Shown: in pieces, positions 7,717 to 16,789 of the stretch
Position numbering within the stretch: position 1 is the first letter of the stretch
How the letters are laid out: the number at the start of each line of letters is the position of its first letter
Source: Oscillospiraceae bacterium
Lineage (GTDB): Bacteria > Bacillota > Clostridia > Oscillospirales > Ruminococcaceae
Assembly (NCBI GenBank): GCA_012729855.1
Contig: JAAYCI010000090.1
Coordinates: forward strand, 1-35,882
Direction: 5' to 3'
Length of the DNA: 35,882 nucleotides
Program-made: the position numbers and the translations under genes
Notes under the pieces: model-generated
What the model saw: the letters and a program-made list of their open reading frames with translations, nothing else
What the model was told of the DNA's origin: nothing
Database searches by the model: none

Positions 7717-7941
7717 GCCGTGTTAGGGGCCCTTTGGGCCGAGGCAGGCTTGGCGCGCGCAGCGCGACAAACCGCCAAGCATGATGCGCGGCGAAGGGCG
7801 ACCCGAAGGGGCGTGCCTGAGCCGCAGACTGCGAGCTGCCGCGAGCGTTTCGAGCGCAACCGGGTGTAGCAAGGCGCTTGGCGCGTTAGCCTGCGAAGCG
7901 GGCGAGCGGCGGGTGAAACATTTTGACCTTGGAGGTGTGCA
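7717..7941 (+). other. GC-rich structured leader of rimP, function unknown
   Basis: About 225 nt of transcribed leader without a credible reading frame. It contains GGCCC-TTT-GGGCC (7728-7740), GCTTGGCG (7748-7755) paired with CGCCAAGC (7773-7780) around an inner CGCGC/GCGCG stem, and a second copy of CTTGGCGCG near 7877 that could pair with the same CGCCAAGC. The two alternative partners are about 100 nt apart on either side of it. GGAGGTG before the rimP GTG closes the segment. This could be a second regulatory RNA layer or a dispersed genomic repeat that landed in the leader. Confidence 0.45.
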
Positions 7942-8433
7942 GTGGCGAAAGCCCTGAAACAGCCGGGCGGCGTGGCCGCGCGGGTAGAAGCCCTGGTGCG
8001 ACCGGCCATAGAGGCGCTGGGCCTGCGCCTGTGGGATGTGCGCTACGAAAAAGAGGGCGCCGAGTGGATACTGCGGGTGCTGATAGACCGGGACACCCCC
8101 ATGGACACCGACGCCTGCGAGGCGGCCAGCCGCGCCATAGACCCCATTTTGGACGAGGCCGACCTGATAAGCCAGAGCTACTACCTGGAGGTGGGCAGCC
8201 CGGGGCTGGGCCGCAGGCTCACCCGCCCCGAGCACTTTGACGCAGTGCTGGGGCAGAAGATTATGGCCAGGCTGTACAAGGCCAACGCCGCCGGGCAGCG
8301 CGAGGTAGCCGGTATCCTGAAAAGCTTTGACGGCGCGCAGGCGCGGCTGCAAACCGATGACGGCGAGGCCGTCGTTTTGGTGGAGGACGCCGCAAGCTTC
8401 AAGTTGTGCGACGACGAGAACCTGTTTAACTGA
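7942..8433 (+). CDS. rimP: Ribosome maturation factor RimP
   Basis: 163 residues from GTG, with GGAGGTG seven bases upstream. RimP helps assemble the 30S head (uS12 incorporation). The N-terminal alpha/beta domain holds LRLWDVRYEKEGAEWILRV, then VLIDRD, then EAASRAIDPILDE and YYLEVGSPGLGRRLTRPEHF (about 75-96), the family signature. The C-terminal SH3-like barrel follows (VAGILKSFDG, then a VLVEDAASFKL end). Length is normal. First gene of the nusA operon; 62 nt to nusA. Confidence 0.95.
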   Translation: MAKALKQPGGVAARVEALVRPAIEALGLRLWDVRYEKEGAEWILRVLIDRDTPMDTDACEAASRAIDPILDEADLISQSYYLEVGSPGLGRRLTRPEHFDAVLGQKIMARLYKANAAGQREVAGILKSFDGAQARLQTDDGEAVVLVEDAASFKLCDDENLFN

Positions 8434-8495
8434 AATTGAGTATTTAAAACCCATGCGTGTATTAATAGAAAGAAGAGTGGAGAAATGAGTGCCAT

Positions 8496-9569
8496 ATGAA
8501 CAACGAAGAACTGTTTGCGGCATTGGAGCTGCTGGAGAAGGAGCGGGGCATCAGCGCCGACTACCTGCTGGAAAAGGTGAAGAACGCCGTGGCCATCGCC
8601 GTGAAGAAAGACTACGAGGTGGAGGAGGAGAACATCAGCGTGGTGATGGACCCCGACACCGCCACCTTTGAAGTGAAGCTGCTGCAGGACGTGGTGGACG
8701 AGGTGGAGGATCCCCATTCTCAAATCTCCCTGGAGGACGCCAAAAAGCTTAAAAAGAAGTATAAAGTGGGCGACCAGGTGGAGACCGTGCTGCAAACCAA
8801 GGACTTTGGCCGCATTGCCGCGCAAACGGCCAAGCACGTCATCCGGCAGGGCATCCGCGAGGCGGAACGCAGCCAGATGTACACCGAGATGCAGAGTAAA
8901 AACAATGAGATTGTGACCGGCGTGGTAACGCGCGTGGACCATGCGCGCGGCAACATCGCGCTGGAAATAGGCAAGAACGAGGCCATTTTGCCCCGCAACG
9001 AACAGGTGCCCGGCGAGGAGCTGCGCGAGGGCGACCGCGTGAAGGTATACGTGGTGGACGTGGCGGTAACCGAGCGCGGCCCCCGCGTGATGATCAGCCG
9101 CACCCACCCCGGGCTGGTGAAGCGGATGTTCGAGATGGAGGTGCCCGAGGTATACGACGGTACGGTGGAGATTCGCGCCATTGCCCGCGAGGCCGGCGCC
9201 CGCACCAAGATTGCCGTGAGCAGCAAGGACCCCGACGTGGACCCCCGCGGCGCCTGCATTGGGGCGCACGGCTCCCGCGTGGCCGAGATTGTGGAGGAGC
9301 TGGGCGGCGAGAAGATAGACGTGGTGCTGTACAGCGACGACCCCGCCGAGTTCATAGCCGCGGCGCTGAGCCCGGCCACCGTGGTGAGCGTGGAGATACT
9401 GGAGGGCGAGGGCAAGAGCGCCCGCGCCACCGTGCCCGACAACCAGCTGTCGCTGGCCATTGGCAACAAGGGGCAGAACGCCCGCCTGTGCGCACGCCTT
9501 ACCGGCTACAACATTGATATCCGCCCCGAGAGCGGCTATTTTGGCGAGGAGGAAGCCGCTGCCGAGTAA
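8496..9569 (+). CDS. nusA: Transcription termination/antitermination protein NusA
   Basis: 357 residues. It binds RNA polymerase and RNA, and promotes pausing, intrinsic termination and antitermination. N-terminal polymerase-binding domain 1-125; S1 domain about 135-200 (VTGVVTRVDHARGNIALEIG, then EGDRVKVYVVDV); KH1 with GAHGSR (257-261 region); KH2 with AIGNKGQNARLCARLTGY (321-338). The acidic repeat tail of proteobacterial NusA is absent, as expected in Gram-positives. The Shine-Dalgarno (GGAGA) is about 12 nt from the ATG, a little far; no better in-frame start exists. Confidence 0.97.
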   Translation: MNNEELFAALELLEKERGISADYLLEKVKNAVAIAVKKDYEVEEENISVVMDPDTATFEVKLLQDVVDEVEDPHSQISLEDAKKLKKKYKVGDQVETVLQTKDFGRIAAQTAKHVIRQGIREAERSQMYTEMQSKNNEIVTGVVTRVDHARGNIALEIGKNEAILPRNEQVPGEELREGDRVKVYVVDVAVTERGPRVMISRTHPGLVKRMFEMEVPEVYDGTVEIRAIAREAGARTKIAVSSKDPDVDPRGACIGAHGSRVAEIVEELGGEKIDVVLYSDDPAEFIAAALSPATVVSVEILEGEGKSARATVPDNQLSLAIGNKGQNARLCARLTGYNIDIRPESGYFGEEEAAAE

Positions 9570-9575
9570 CAGGCG

Positions 9576-9686
9576 CAGCGCACTTTGTGCGCTGTTGACT
9601 ATAAACGGTGCAAACATACCGCCTTTAAGGCGGTATGACACAGCCCATTGGGCTGCGTGCTTGAAAACCACAAGGCGGTTTTCAAG
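9576..9686 (+). repeat. Row of four consecutive hairpins between nusA and ylxR
   Basis: Four separate palindromes follow one another with short spacers: CAGCGCAC/GTGCGCTG (9576-9594, 8 bp, TTT loop); CATACCGCC/GGCGGTATG (9615-9637, 9 bp); CAGCCC/GGGCTG (9641-9655, 6 bp); CTTGAAAACC/GGTTTTCAAG (9660-9686, 10 bp, 7-nt loop). All arms are perfect. The last is followed only by TTTG, so it is not a clear terminator. No reading frame fits. It could be an RNA-processing or stability element, a protein-binding array, or a dispersed intergenic palindrome repeat. Confidence 0.8.
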
Positions 9687-9748
9687 TTTGCCGAGTATAA
9701 AACGACACCAGCGATTTTAACTGATGAACCGATCTGGAGGAGGCCCCA

Positions 9749-10060
9749 TTGACGCCAAAGAAGATTCCGGTACGCCGCTGTGTGGGCTGTGGCGAGGGCA
9801 AGCCCAAAAAGGTGCTGCTGCGCCTGGTGCGCACAGCCGAAGGGGAGATCAGCCTGGATTTGACCGGCCGCAAGGCCGGGCGGGGCGCCTACCTGTGTGC
9901 CTCCACCGCCTGCCTTGAGCGCGCCCGCAAGCGCAAAAGCCTGGAGCGTGCCTTTGGCGCCGCCATCCCTGAGGACGCGCTGGTGCCCCTGGCTGAGGAA
10001 ATAGCCCGCGCCGAGGCGGAAGCCGCCGGGCGCCCGGCGGAGGACGCCGATGACGGATAA
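9749..10060 (+). CDS. ylxR: YlxR (DUF448) RNA-binding protein
   Basis: 103 residues from a TTG with GGAGGAGG a few bases upstream. The family signature is complete: RRCVGCGE (9-16) with Cys11/Cys14, a KVLLRLVR strand, LDLTGRKAGRGAYLC and a following Cys, then the LERAFG helix. YlxR (also called RnpM) is a small nucleic-acid-binding protein of the nusA operon, reported to modulate RNase P in Bacillus. The C-terminal 25 residues (Ala/Glu/Asp-rich) are an extra tail. It overlaps ylxQ by 11 nt. Confidence 0.92.
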   Translation: MTPKKIPVRRCVGCGEGKPKKVLLRLVRTAEGEISLDLTGRKAGRGAYLCASTACLERARKRKSLERAFGAAIPEDALVPLAEEIARAEAEAAGRPAEDADDG

Positions 10061-10349
10061 GCTGCTGGGTGCGCTGGGCCTGGCGCGCAAGGCCGGCAAG
10101 CTGCGGGTGGGCTTCGACGCCGTGTGCGATTCTGCCGCCCAGGGCGAGGTGGTGCTGGTGCTGCTGGCGCGGGATCTTTCGCCCAAAACAGCCAAGCGGG
10201 TGCATACCCGCTGTGTATCACCCTGTGAGGTGATGGCCATCCACCTCACACAGCAGGATATCGCTGCCATTGCCGGCAAACCCGCCGGGGTGCTGGGCCT
10301 GGCCGACACAGGGCTGGCAGCATTGTGCAAAAAGCAGCTGGCGGAATAA
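10050..10349 (+). CDS. ylxQ: YlxQ, L7Ae-family ribosomal/RNA-binding protein
   Basis: 99 residues, ATG overlapping the end of ylxR by 11 nt. It is an L7Ae/L30e fold K-turn-binding protein: LLGALGLARKAGKLRVGFDAV at the start, then VVLVLLARDLSPKTAKRV, and a terminal LGLADTGLA. This is the standard partner between ylxR and infB in Firmicutes. The tail is the expected length. Its exact RNA target in vivo is not settled. Confidence 0.92.
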   Translation: MTDKLLGALGLARKAGKLRVGFDAVCDSAAQGEVVLVLLARDLSPKTAKRVHTRCVSPCEVMAIHLTQQDIAAIAGKPAGVLGLADTGLAALCKKQLAE

Positions 10350-10451
10350 ATACAACCCGCTAAACGATTATTCACATATTCATGTTATTCTATTTGGGTG
10401 CCGGGGTTATTTCGGGCTTTTTAGAATGACCCCCATGAAGGAGGAGCCAGT

Positions 10452-12851
10452 TTGATCATTAAATACAAACTCAGTGACTTTGCCAAGGACGTGGCCGTGC
10501 AGAACAAGCAGGTGGTAGACCTGCTGAGCGGCAAGTTTGGCGAAGTGAAAAAGCACACCACCCCACTTTCGGAGGAGGAGCTGGACTATTTGTTCGAGCA
10601 CCTCACCCGGGAGGCCGAGGTGGCGAGCTTTGAGGATTATCTGGCGTCGGCACCCGCCCCGGCACCGCCACCGGCTGATAAGCCCGCGGCGGCAAAGCCC
10701 GCGGCCGGCACCGCCCCGGCGGCCCCTGCCGGCGCTGCGGTGGGCACCCCCCCACAGCCGCCCAAGGGCCCGGCAAAGCCGCTGCCCCAAAAGCGCGACG
10801 GCCTGGGCCGCATACGCGAGATAAAACCCGACCGGCCAGACAAGCCCGCCGAGCCCAAGCGCGAGGTGGTCACCCGCACCATCGACACCCGCACGGTGGA
10901 TGTCAACCTGGACAAGTTCAACGAGAAATACAACGAGCTGGCCAGCGCCAAGGGCGGGGTGCAAAACCGCAAGAAGCCCCAGCAAAACCGCCAGAAGCTG
11001 CGCCAGGGCGGCCGCGGCAAGCAGCAGCCCTTTGCCAGCAAGCGCCGCGAAACCGAGGCCGAGCGCCTGCAGCGCATCCAGCTGGAGAAGGCCCGCAAGG
11101 CCCAGCTGCGGGTGTCTATTCCCGATGAGATTACCGTGGGCGAGCTGGCCAGCCGCCTGAAGGTGACGGCGGCGCAGGTTATTAAAAAGCTGATGGGCCT
11201 GGGCATTATGGCCAACGTGACCGAGGTGGTGGACTTTGACACCGCCACCCTGGTGGCCGAGGAACTGGGCGCCAAGGTGGAGCACGAGGTGCGCGTTACC
11301 ATAGAGGAGCGCCTGTTTGAAGAGGACACCGACCGCGACGAGGATATGGAACCCCGCCCGCCCGTGGTGGTGGTCATGGGCCACGTGGACCACGGCAAAA
11401 CCTCTATTCTGGACGCCATCCGCGCGGCCAAGGTGGTGAGCGGCGAGGCCGGCGGCATCACCCAGCACATTGGCGCTTACCAGGTGGAGAAGGACGGCAA
11501 GCTCATCACCTTCCTGGACACCCCCGGCCACGAGGCCTTTACCAGCATGCGCGCCCGCGGCGCCAACCTTACCGACATTGCGGTGCTGGTGGTGGCCGCC
11601 GACGATGGCATCATGCCGCAGACGGTGGAGAGCATCAACCACGCCAAGGCGGCGGGGGTCACCATCATCGTGGCCATCAACAAGATGGATAAAGAGACCG
11701 CCAACCCCGAGCGCATCAAGCAGCAGCTGACCGAATACGAGCTGGTGCCCGAGGAGTGGGGCGGCGACGTGGTGGTTGTGCCGGTGTCGGCCCATACCGG
11801 CCAAGGCATTGAAGAGCTGCTGGAGATGATAAACCTGACGGCCGACGTGCAGGAGCTGAAAGCCAACCCGCACCGCCGCGCCAAGGGTACGGTTATTGAG
11901 GCCCGGCTGGACAAGGGCCAGGGCCCGGTGGCCACCATCCTGGTGCAGCGCGGCACCCTGAACAAGGGCGACGTGGTCATCGCCGGCACCACGGTGGGCC
12001 GTGTGCGCACCATGCGCAACGACGCCGGCGACCTGCTGGACGAGGCCGGCCCCTCCACCCCGGTGGAGATTACCGGCCTGACCGACGTGCCCGCGGCGGG
12101 CGATTTGTTCGACGCCGTGGAGGACGAGCGCCTGGCCCGCGAGCTGGCCAGCCAGCGCCAGGCCGACGCCCGCGAGGAGCACCTGGGCAGCTACACCAAG
12201 GTGACGCTGGACAACCTGTTCAGCCAGATAGCCGCCGGTGAAATGAAGCAGCTGTCGGTCATCGTGAAGGCCGACGTGCAGGGCAGCGCCGAGGCGCTGA
12301 AGCAGAGCCTGGAAAAGATATCCAACGACGAGGTACGGGTTAAAGTCATCCACTCGGGCGTGGGTGCCATCAACAAAAGCGACGTGATGCTGGCCAACGC
12401 CTCGGGGGCCATTGTCATCGGCTTCAACGTACGGCCCGACCCCGTGGCCAAGGCCGACGCGCTTCAGGACGAGGTGGAGCTGCGCATGTACCGCGTGATA
12501 TACGACGCGATAAACGACGTGGAAGACGCCATGAAGGGCATGCTGGCGCCCAAAATCTGCGAGGTGGAGCATGGCCGCGCCGAGGTGCGGCAGGTGTTCA
12601 AGGCCAGCAACATTGGCACCATTGCCGGCTGCTATGTGCTGGAGGGCAACGTGATGCGCAGTGACAAAATCCGCATTGTGCGGGATGGTATTGTCATAAC
12701 AGAGGACGAGATTTCCTCCCTGCGGCGCTTTAAGGACGACATGCGCGAGGTGGCCGCCGGCTACGAGTGCGGCATCGGCCTTGAAAAATTTGCCGACATC
12801 AAAGAAGGGGACATCTTCGAGGCCTTTATTCTGGAAGAATACCGTGACTGA
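10452..12851 (+). CDS. infB: Translation initiation factor IF-2
   Basis: 799 residues. GTPase that brings fMet-tRNA to the 30S subunit and promotes subunit joining. The start is a TTG with GGAGGAG eight bases upstream. N-terminal domain with an IF2_N-like helix (1-55), then an Ala/Pro/Lys-rich linker (65-200), a second IF2_N (about 222-275), and the G domain with G1 GHVDHGKT (310-317), G3 DTPGH (356-360) and G4 NKMD (410-413). Domains II-IV follow and end in FILEEYRD. Complete and normal. Confidence 0.97.
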   Translation: MIIKYKLSDFAKDVAVQNKQVVDLLSGKFGEVKKHTTPLSEEELDYLFEHLTREAEVASFEDYLASAPAPAPPPADKPAAAKPAAGTAPAAPAGAAVGTPPQPPKGPAKPLPQKRDGLGRIREIKPDRPDKPAEPKREVVTRTIDTRTVDVNLDKFNEKYNELASAKGGVQNRKKPQQNRQKLRQGGRGKQQPFASKRRETEAERLQRIQLEKARKAQLRVSIPDEITVGELASRLKVTAAQVIKKLMGLGIMANVTEVVDFDTATLVAEELGAKVEHEVRVTIEERLFEEDTDRDEDMEPRPPVVVVMGHVDHGKTSILDAIRAAKVVSGEAGGITQHIGAYQVEKDGKLITFLDTPGHEAFTSMRARGANLTDIAVLVVAADDGIMPQTVESINHAKAAGVTIIVAINKMDKETANPERIKQQLTEYELVPEEWGGDVVVVPVSAHTGQGIEELLEMINLTADVQELKANPHRRAKGTVIEARLDKGQGPVATILVQRGTLNKGDVVIAGTTVGRVRTMRNDAGDLLDEAGPSTPVEITGLTDVPAAGDLFDAVEDERLARELASQRQADAREEHLGSYTKVTLDNLFSQIAAGEMKQLSVIVKADVQGSAEALKQSLEKISNDEVRVKVIHSGVGAINKSDVMLANASGAIVIGFNVRPDPVAKADALQDEVELRMYRVIYDAINDVEDAMKGMLAPKICEVEHGRAEVRQVFKASNIGTIAGCYVLEGNVMRSDKIRIVRDGIVITEDEISSLRRFKDDMREVAAGYECGIGLEKFADIKEGDIFEAFILEEYRD

Positions 12852-12881
12852 TTTTCGGCCCAACCATGGAGGGCATAAGCC

Positions 12882-13232
12882 ATGCCTAAAAAACCGGTAT
12901 CCAAGAATGTTTCCCGCCTGAATGAAGACATCAAGCGGGAGCTGATAGACATCATTGGCGGGATGAAAGACCCCCGCGTGAAGGGTGGCCTGCTGACCAT
13001 AGTGCGGGTGGACACCACCAACGACCTGGCCCAGTGCAAGGTGTATGTGAGCGTGATGGACCGCCCCGGCGGCGCCAAAGAAGTGGTAGACGGCCTGAAT
13101 GCCGCCAAGGGCCATGTGCGCAGCGAGATATCCTCCCGCATGCACATCCGCCGCGCGCCCGAGATGATTTTTATTGAGGACGACAGCGCGGCCTATGCGG
13201 CGCATATCAACAGTGTGCTGAAAGACCTGTAA
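12882..13232 (+). CDS. rbfA: Ribosome-binding factor A
   Basis: 116 residues with GGAGGG before the ATG. RbfA is a KH-fold cold-shock factor that acts in late 30S maturation near helix 1 of 16S rRNA. Family motifs: LNEDIKRELIDII (helix 1), DPRVKGGLLTIVRVDTTNDL, CKVYVSVM, GHVRSEISSRMHIRRAPEMIF and the ending S-V-L-K-D-L. Thirty bases after infB in the same operon. Confidence 0.96.
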   Translation: MPKKPVSKNVSRLNEDIKRELIDIIGGMKDPRVKGGLLTIVRVDTTNDLAQCKVYVSVMDRPGGAKEVVDGLNAAKGHVRSEISSRMHIRRAPEMIFIEDDSAAYAAHINSVLKDL

Positions 13233-13324
13233 GCTTTTCGGTGCATCCCGCCGGCCCTGTGGCCGGCGGCACAGCCATGTCCGGCCGGTGTTTTGCCGGG
13301 CGGACAAAAACAAAGGACGGTTGG

Positions 13325-14347
13325 ATGAGCGAAGCGATCGATATCAATGTGGCGGCGCGCAAGCTGGCCAAAGTGGACAATGTGCTGATACTGTGCCACA
13401 AGAACCCCGACGGCGACACCCTTGGCTCGGCCGGGGCGCTGTACTGGGCGCTGCACAGCCTGGGCAAAAAGGCGGCGGTTTTCTGCTCCGACCCCATCCA
13501 CGAGCGCTACCAGTACATGGAGCTGGAGCAGTTTTACGACCAGTTCGAGCCCCAGTATGTGGTGGCGGTAGACATTGCCGGCACCCAGCTGTTTGGCGAG
13601 CGCAGCGCCAAATGGGCCGACAAGGTGGATATGTGCATCGACCACCACGGCAGCAACACCGGCTTTGCCGACCAAATGCTGCTGGACGCCACCGCCGCGG
13701 CCACCTGCGAGATTATGTATACCCTGATTGTGACCATGGGCGTGGAAGTGACAGGCCGCATGGCCGACTGCCTGTACACCGGCGTTTCCACCGACACCGG
13801 CTGCTTCAAGTTTGCCAACACCACCGCCAGCACCCACCGGGTGGCCGCCCGCCTCATCGACCTGGGCGCCAACCTGCAGATGCTGAACGAGTTGCTGTTC
13901 GAGAACAAGAGCAAGGAACGCATCGCGGTGGAGCAGCTGGCATTGTCTACGCTGGAGTACCATTTTGAGGGCTGCTGCGCGCTCATCTGCCTCACGCGCG
14001 ACCAGATTGCCAAAATAGGCGCCGACGAAGCGGACCTTGAGGGCATCACCTCGCTGCCCCGCTCCATAGACGGGGTGCTGGTGGGCATCACCATGCGGCA
14101 GCAGCCCGGCGGCAGCTACAAAATAAGCGTGCGCACCAAGGTGGGCCTGAACGCCACCGAGATTGTGCGCGGCTTGGGCGGCGGCGGGCATGCGCAGGCG
14201 GCCGGGTGTGAGATTTTTGGCGGGCTGGACTATGCCAAGGCCGCCATACTGGCCGAGGCCGGCAAGGCGCTGGAGGGCCGGATTCCCCCCCGCCAGCCGG
14301 AAAAACAACCGGCCGGCGAAAGGCAAGACCATGCCCCCGAAGGCTGA
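13325..14347 (+). CDS. nrnA: DHH/DHHA1 phosphoesterase, NrnA-type nanoRNase
   Basis: 340 residues from the ATG at 13325 (AAAGGA upstream); a longer frame from 13241 lacks a ribosome binding site and adds unconserved residues. NrnA degrades 2-5 nt RNA and dephosphorylates pAp. DHH domain: HKNPDGD (25-31), VDIAG with Asp83, DHH at 106-108. DHHA1 domain: RTKVGLNATEIVRGLGGGGH and AQAAG near residue 295. Its position between rbfA and truB is the usual one in Firmicutes. It overlaps truB by 17 nt. Confidence 0.94.
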   Translation: MSEAIDINVAARKLAKVDNVLILCHKNPDGDTLGSAGALYWALHSLGKKAAVFCSDPIHERYQYMELEQFYDQFEPQYVVAVDIAGTQLFGERSAKWADKVDMCIDHHGSNTGFADQMLLDATAAATCEIMYTLIVTMGVEVTGRMADCLYTGVSTDTGCFKFANTTASTHRVAARLIDLGANLQMLNELLFENKSKERIAVEQLALSTLEYHFEGCCALICLTRDQIAKIGADEADLEGITSLPRSIDGVLVGITMRQQPGGSYKISVRTKVGLNATEIVRGLGGGGHAQAAGCEIFGGLDYAKAAILAEAGKALEGRIPPRQPEKQPAGERQDHAPEG

Positions 14348-15245
14348 GGGCGCGGGCCCGGCGGGCATTCTGGTGGTGGACAAGCCGGCGGGGTTTACCT
14401 CGTTTGACGTGGTGGCCAAGCTGCGGGGCATTTGCGGCACCCGCAAAATAGGCCACGGCGGCACGCTGGACCCCATGGCCACCGGCGTGCTGCCGGTGTT
14501 TGTGGGCGCGGCCGCCAAAGCGGTGGACCTGGCCCCCCGGCAGGACAAAACCTACGAGGCCACCCTGCTGTTTGGCCTTGCTACCGACACCGGCGACATC
14601 ACCGGCGCGGCGCTGGAGCAAGCCGATGTGACCGTGACCGAAGCCATGCTGGCGGCTGCGCTGCCGGCTTTTGTTGGGCCACAAGAGCAGCTGCCGCCCA
14701 TGTACAGCGCGGTGAAGATAGACGGCAAGCCCCTGTATAAGTACGCCCGCGAGGGCAAAACCATTGAACGCAAGCCGCGGCCGGTTACCATTTTCAGCCT
14801 GGACTATCTGGGCACGGACGGCGAAAACCGCTTTCGGCTGCGGGCGCATTGCTCCAAGGGCACCTATATGCGCACGCTGGCCGAGGACATTGGCAAGGCG
14901 TTGGGCGTGCCGGCTACGCTGGCGGCGCTGCGGCGCACGGCGGCCGGGGTGTTCACACTGGAGCAGGCCCACACGCTACAGGCCATCCAGCAGGCCAAAG
15001 ATACCGGCGCACTGGCGGGGCTCTACCAGCCCATAGGCCGTTTGTTTGACGATTGGCCCCGCCTGGAGGTGGATGACACGGCCCTGCACCGCCTGCTGAA
15101 CGGCGCGGCGGTGCGCGGGGTTCAGGCCGAACCCGGGCGCTATGCGCTTTATGCCGGGCAGGCTTTTGCCGGCCTGGGCCGGGTGGCACAGCCCGGCACG
15201 CTGCAAGCCGAAAAGATGTTTTATCCGGAAATTCGCCCAAAATGA
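14331..15245 (+). CDS. truB: tRNA pseudouridine(55) synthase TruB
   Basis: 304 residues, the ATG lying inside the end of nrnA (only a weak AAAGG ahead, consistent with coupling). TruB makes pseudouridine 55 in the T loop of tRNAs. [15 protein letters not shown] (41-55) carries catalytic Asp47; [37 protein letters not shown] and [13 protein letters not shown] are the other family motifs. The C-terminal PUA-like part (about 230-304) is present. Confidence 0.96.
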   Translation: MPPKAEGAGPAGILVVDKPAGFTSFDVVAKLRGICGTRKIGHGGTLDPMATGVLPVFVGAAAKAVDLAPRQDKTYEATLLFGLATDTGDITGAALEQADVTVTEAMLAAALPAFVGPQEQLPPMYSAVKIDGKPLYKYAREGKTIERKPRPVTIFSLDYLGTDGENRFRLRAHCSKGTYMRTLAEDIGKALGVPATLAALRRTAAGVFTLEQAHTLQAIQQAKDTGALAGLYQPIGRLFDDWPRLEVDDTALHRLLNGAAVRGVQAEPGRYALYAGQAFAGLGRVAQPGTLQAEKMFYPEIRPK

Positions 15246-15365
15246 TAAAAACATTTTTGGCGGAATTTCCGCATGAGACGCGCTGCGGCTTTTTTGCCGC
15301 AACTTTCAATGAAACAGTTCTATCGTTTGATTGAAAAAGTAGTATTATACGGAGGAAGAGGCAAC

Positions 15366-16286
15366 TTGAGGGTATTCAACCGGCGAATAGTACCGGAGGA
15401 CGGCATAAAGCCCACCGCAGTGGCGCTGGGCTTTTTTGATGGCGTGCACATCGGCCACCAGGCGGTGATAAGCGCGGCGCGCGATGCGGCAGTGGCAGCC
15501 GGTTGGCAACCGGCGGTGTTCACCTTCACCCAGCCGTCCGGGCAGTCGACCAAGGGCCGGCAGATCATCACGCTGGACCAGAAGAACCATGTACTGGCCG
15601 AGCTGGGGGTGCAGTATTGCTTCGAGCCGCCGTTCGAGAGCTTCAGCGCGCTGTCGCCCGAGGCTTTTTTTGCCGAGATGCTGATGGGGGAGTACCGCGC
15701 CAAAGCGCTGTTCTGCGGCGAAAACTACGGTTTTGGGGCCAAACGCGCCGGCAACGTGCAGCGCCTGCGGGAGCTGTGCTATGCCAACGGCATACACCTG
15801 AATGTGGTGCCCACCACGCTGTATCAGGGGCTGGCTGTCAGCTCCAGCCGCATAAGGCAGGCGCTGGCCGCCGGAGACATGCCCGCCGCGGCAGCCATGC
15901 TGGGCCGGCCCTACGCCATCGACTACCCCGTGCGGCATGGCCGGCAAATTGGCAGCAAGCTGGGCTTTCCCACCCTGAACCAAACCTTCCCGCCCGAGGT
16001 GCAGCCGCCGGCCTTTGGGGTGTACATCACCCAGGCGGTGGTGGACGGCAAAGCCTGGCCCTCGGCCACCGGCTACGGCACCCGCCCCACAGTGGACGAC
16101 GGCGCGCCCACCTGCGAGACCTTCATCCCCGGCTTTGAGGGCGATTTGTACGGCCGGCCGGTGCAGGTGCGCTTCTATAAAAAAATAGCCGACCCCACCC
16201 GGTTTGAAAACCTGGAAGCCCTGGCCGAGGCCGTGCAAAGCTGGGCCCGGCAGGCGCAAGGCTTTTTTGAAACAGCGGGGGTGTAA
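15366..16286 (+). CDS. ribF: Bifunctional riboflavin kinase / FAD synthetase
   Basis: 306 residues from a TTG with GGAGG ten bases upstream; an upstream ATG at 15309 would add 19 unconserved residues. It makes FMN and then FAD. N-terminal FMN-adenylyltransferase domain: [11 protein letters not shown] (22-32), [10 protein letters not shown], then SSSRIRQAL (the ISSTxIR-like motif). C-terminal riboflavin kinase domain from about 175: [34 protein letters not shown], and F-E-G-D-L-Y-G near the end. The stretch between truB and the start (15246-15365) holds two short hairpins, GCGG-AATT-CCGC near 15259-15270 and TGCGGC/GCCGCA near 15284-15301. Confidence 0.95.
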   Translation: MRVFNRRIVPEDGIKPTAVALGFFDGVHIGHQAVISAARDAAVAAGWQPAVFTFTQPSGQSTKGRQIITLDQKNHVLAELGVQYCFEPPFESFSALSPEAFFAEMLMGEYRAKALFCGENYGFGAKRAGNVQRLRELCYANGIHLNVVPTTLYQGLAVSSSRIRQALAAGDMPAAAAMLGRPYAIDYPVRHGRQIGSKLGFPTLNQTFPPEVQPPAFGVYITQAVVDGKAWPSATGYGTRPTVDDGAPTCETFIPGFEGDLYGRPVQVRFYKKIADPTRFENLEALAEAVQSWARQAQGFFETAGV

Positions 16287-16313
16287 AACAGGCGTGCACC
16301 CAGAAAGTTTACC

Positions 16314-16342
16314 TTGTATTGTGCCCGCTTCTGTGCTACACT
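16314..16342 (+). promoter_or_regulatory. Promoter before rpsO (internal to the operon)
   Basis: TTGTAT (16314-16319), 17-nt spacer, TACACT (16337-16342) with a TGn extension (TGCTACACT). Starts transcription about 100 nt before rpsO. Confidence 0.65.
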
Positions 16343-16344
16343 GT

Positions 16345-16447
16345 TACGGTACCTCTGCTTGGTGGGTGGCGTGTTCCTCGAAGTGGCCTCACCCCCACCC
16401 GGTGGCAGGCGAATAAACCCGCATATGCGGCAAATGAGGAGAATAGT
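16345..16447 (+). promoter_or_regulatory. rpsO 5' leader, possible S15 autoregulatory RNA
   Basis: The ~100-nt leader between the promoter and the ATG can fold: GGTGGGTGG around 16360 can pair with CCCCCACCC around 16392, with an alternative CCAC-CCG-GTGG hairpin (about 16396-16406). Many bacteria control rpsO through S15 binding to its own leader, with structurally unrelated RNAs in different phyla. No known class is recognised here, so the role is an inference. GAGGAGA before the ATG is the ribosome binding site. Confidence 0.35.
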
Positions 16448-16702
16448 ATGAACAAACAAGACATCATCAACGAGCATGCCCGCAGCAAGGGCGACACCGG
16501 CAGCCCCGAAGTACAGGTGGCCCTGCTGACCGCCCGTATCAACCACCTGACCCAGCACAGCAAGCAGAACCCGAAGGACCACCACAGCAACCGTGGCCTT
16601 TTAAAGATGGTAGGCCAGCGCCGCAACCTGCTGAAGTACCTGCAGAAAAAAGACGTGGAGCGCTACCGCGCCCTGATTGCGAAGCTGGGCTTGAGAAAGT
16701 AG
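16448..16702 (+). CDS. rpsO: 30S ribosomal protein uS15
   Basis: 84 residues with GAGGAGA upstream of the ATG. Primary 16S rRNA-binding protein of the platform. Signature: [22 protein letters not shown], then [27 protein letters not shown], and [12 protein letters not shown] at the end. It is a few residues shorter than the usual 88 because the N-terminus is trimmed. It sits before pnp, as in most bacteria, but a terminator separates the two. Confidence 0.97.
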   Translation: MNKQDIINEHARSKGDTGSPEVQVALLTARINHLTQHSKQNPKDHHSNRGLLKMVGQRRNLLKYLQKKDVERYRALIAKLGLRK

Positions 16703-16734
16703 TCTTGTTGCAAAACAGAATATGTCGCGACTGC

Positions 16735-16768
16735 GGCGGGGGTGCTGTGTCGGCGCTCCCGCCTTTTT
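16735..16768 (+). terminator. Terminator after rpsO
   Basis: GGCGGG (16735-16740) pairs with CCCGCC (16758-16763), with further pairing inside, followed by TTTTT (16764-16768). It lies 32 bp after the rpsO stop and separates or attenuates rpsO from pnp. Confidence 0.75.
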
Positions 16769-16789
16769 GATTGCTCCTATCCAATTTAT

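Noticed and set aside
10407-13313. A ~970-codon open frame antisense to infB and rbfA
   Set aside because: Composition (very rich in His, Leu, Val, Gly) is typical of an antisense shadow of a GC-rich gene; there is no ribosome binding site.
13241-13324. N-terminal extension of nrnA from 13241
   Set aside because: No ribosome binding site, unconserved residues and a better start at 13325.
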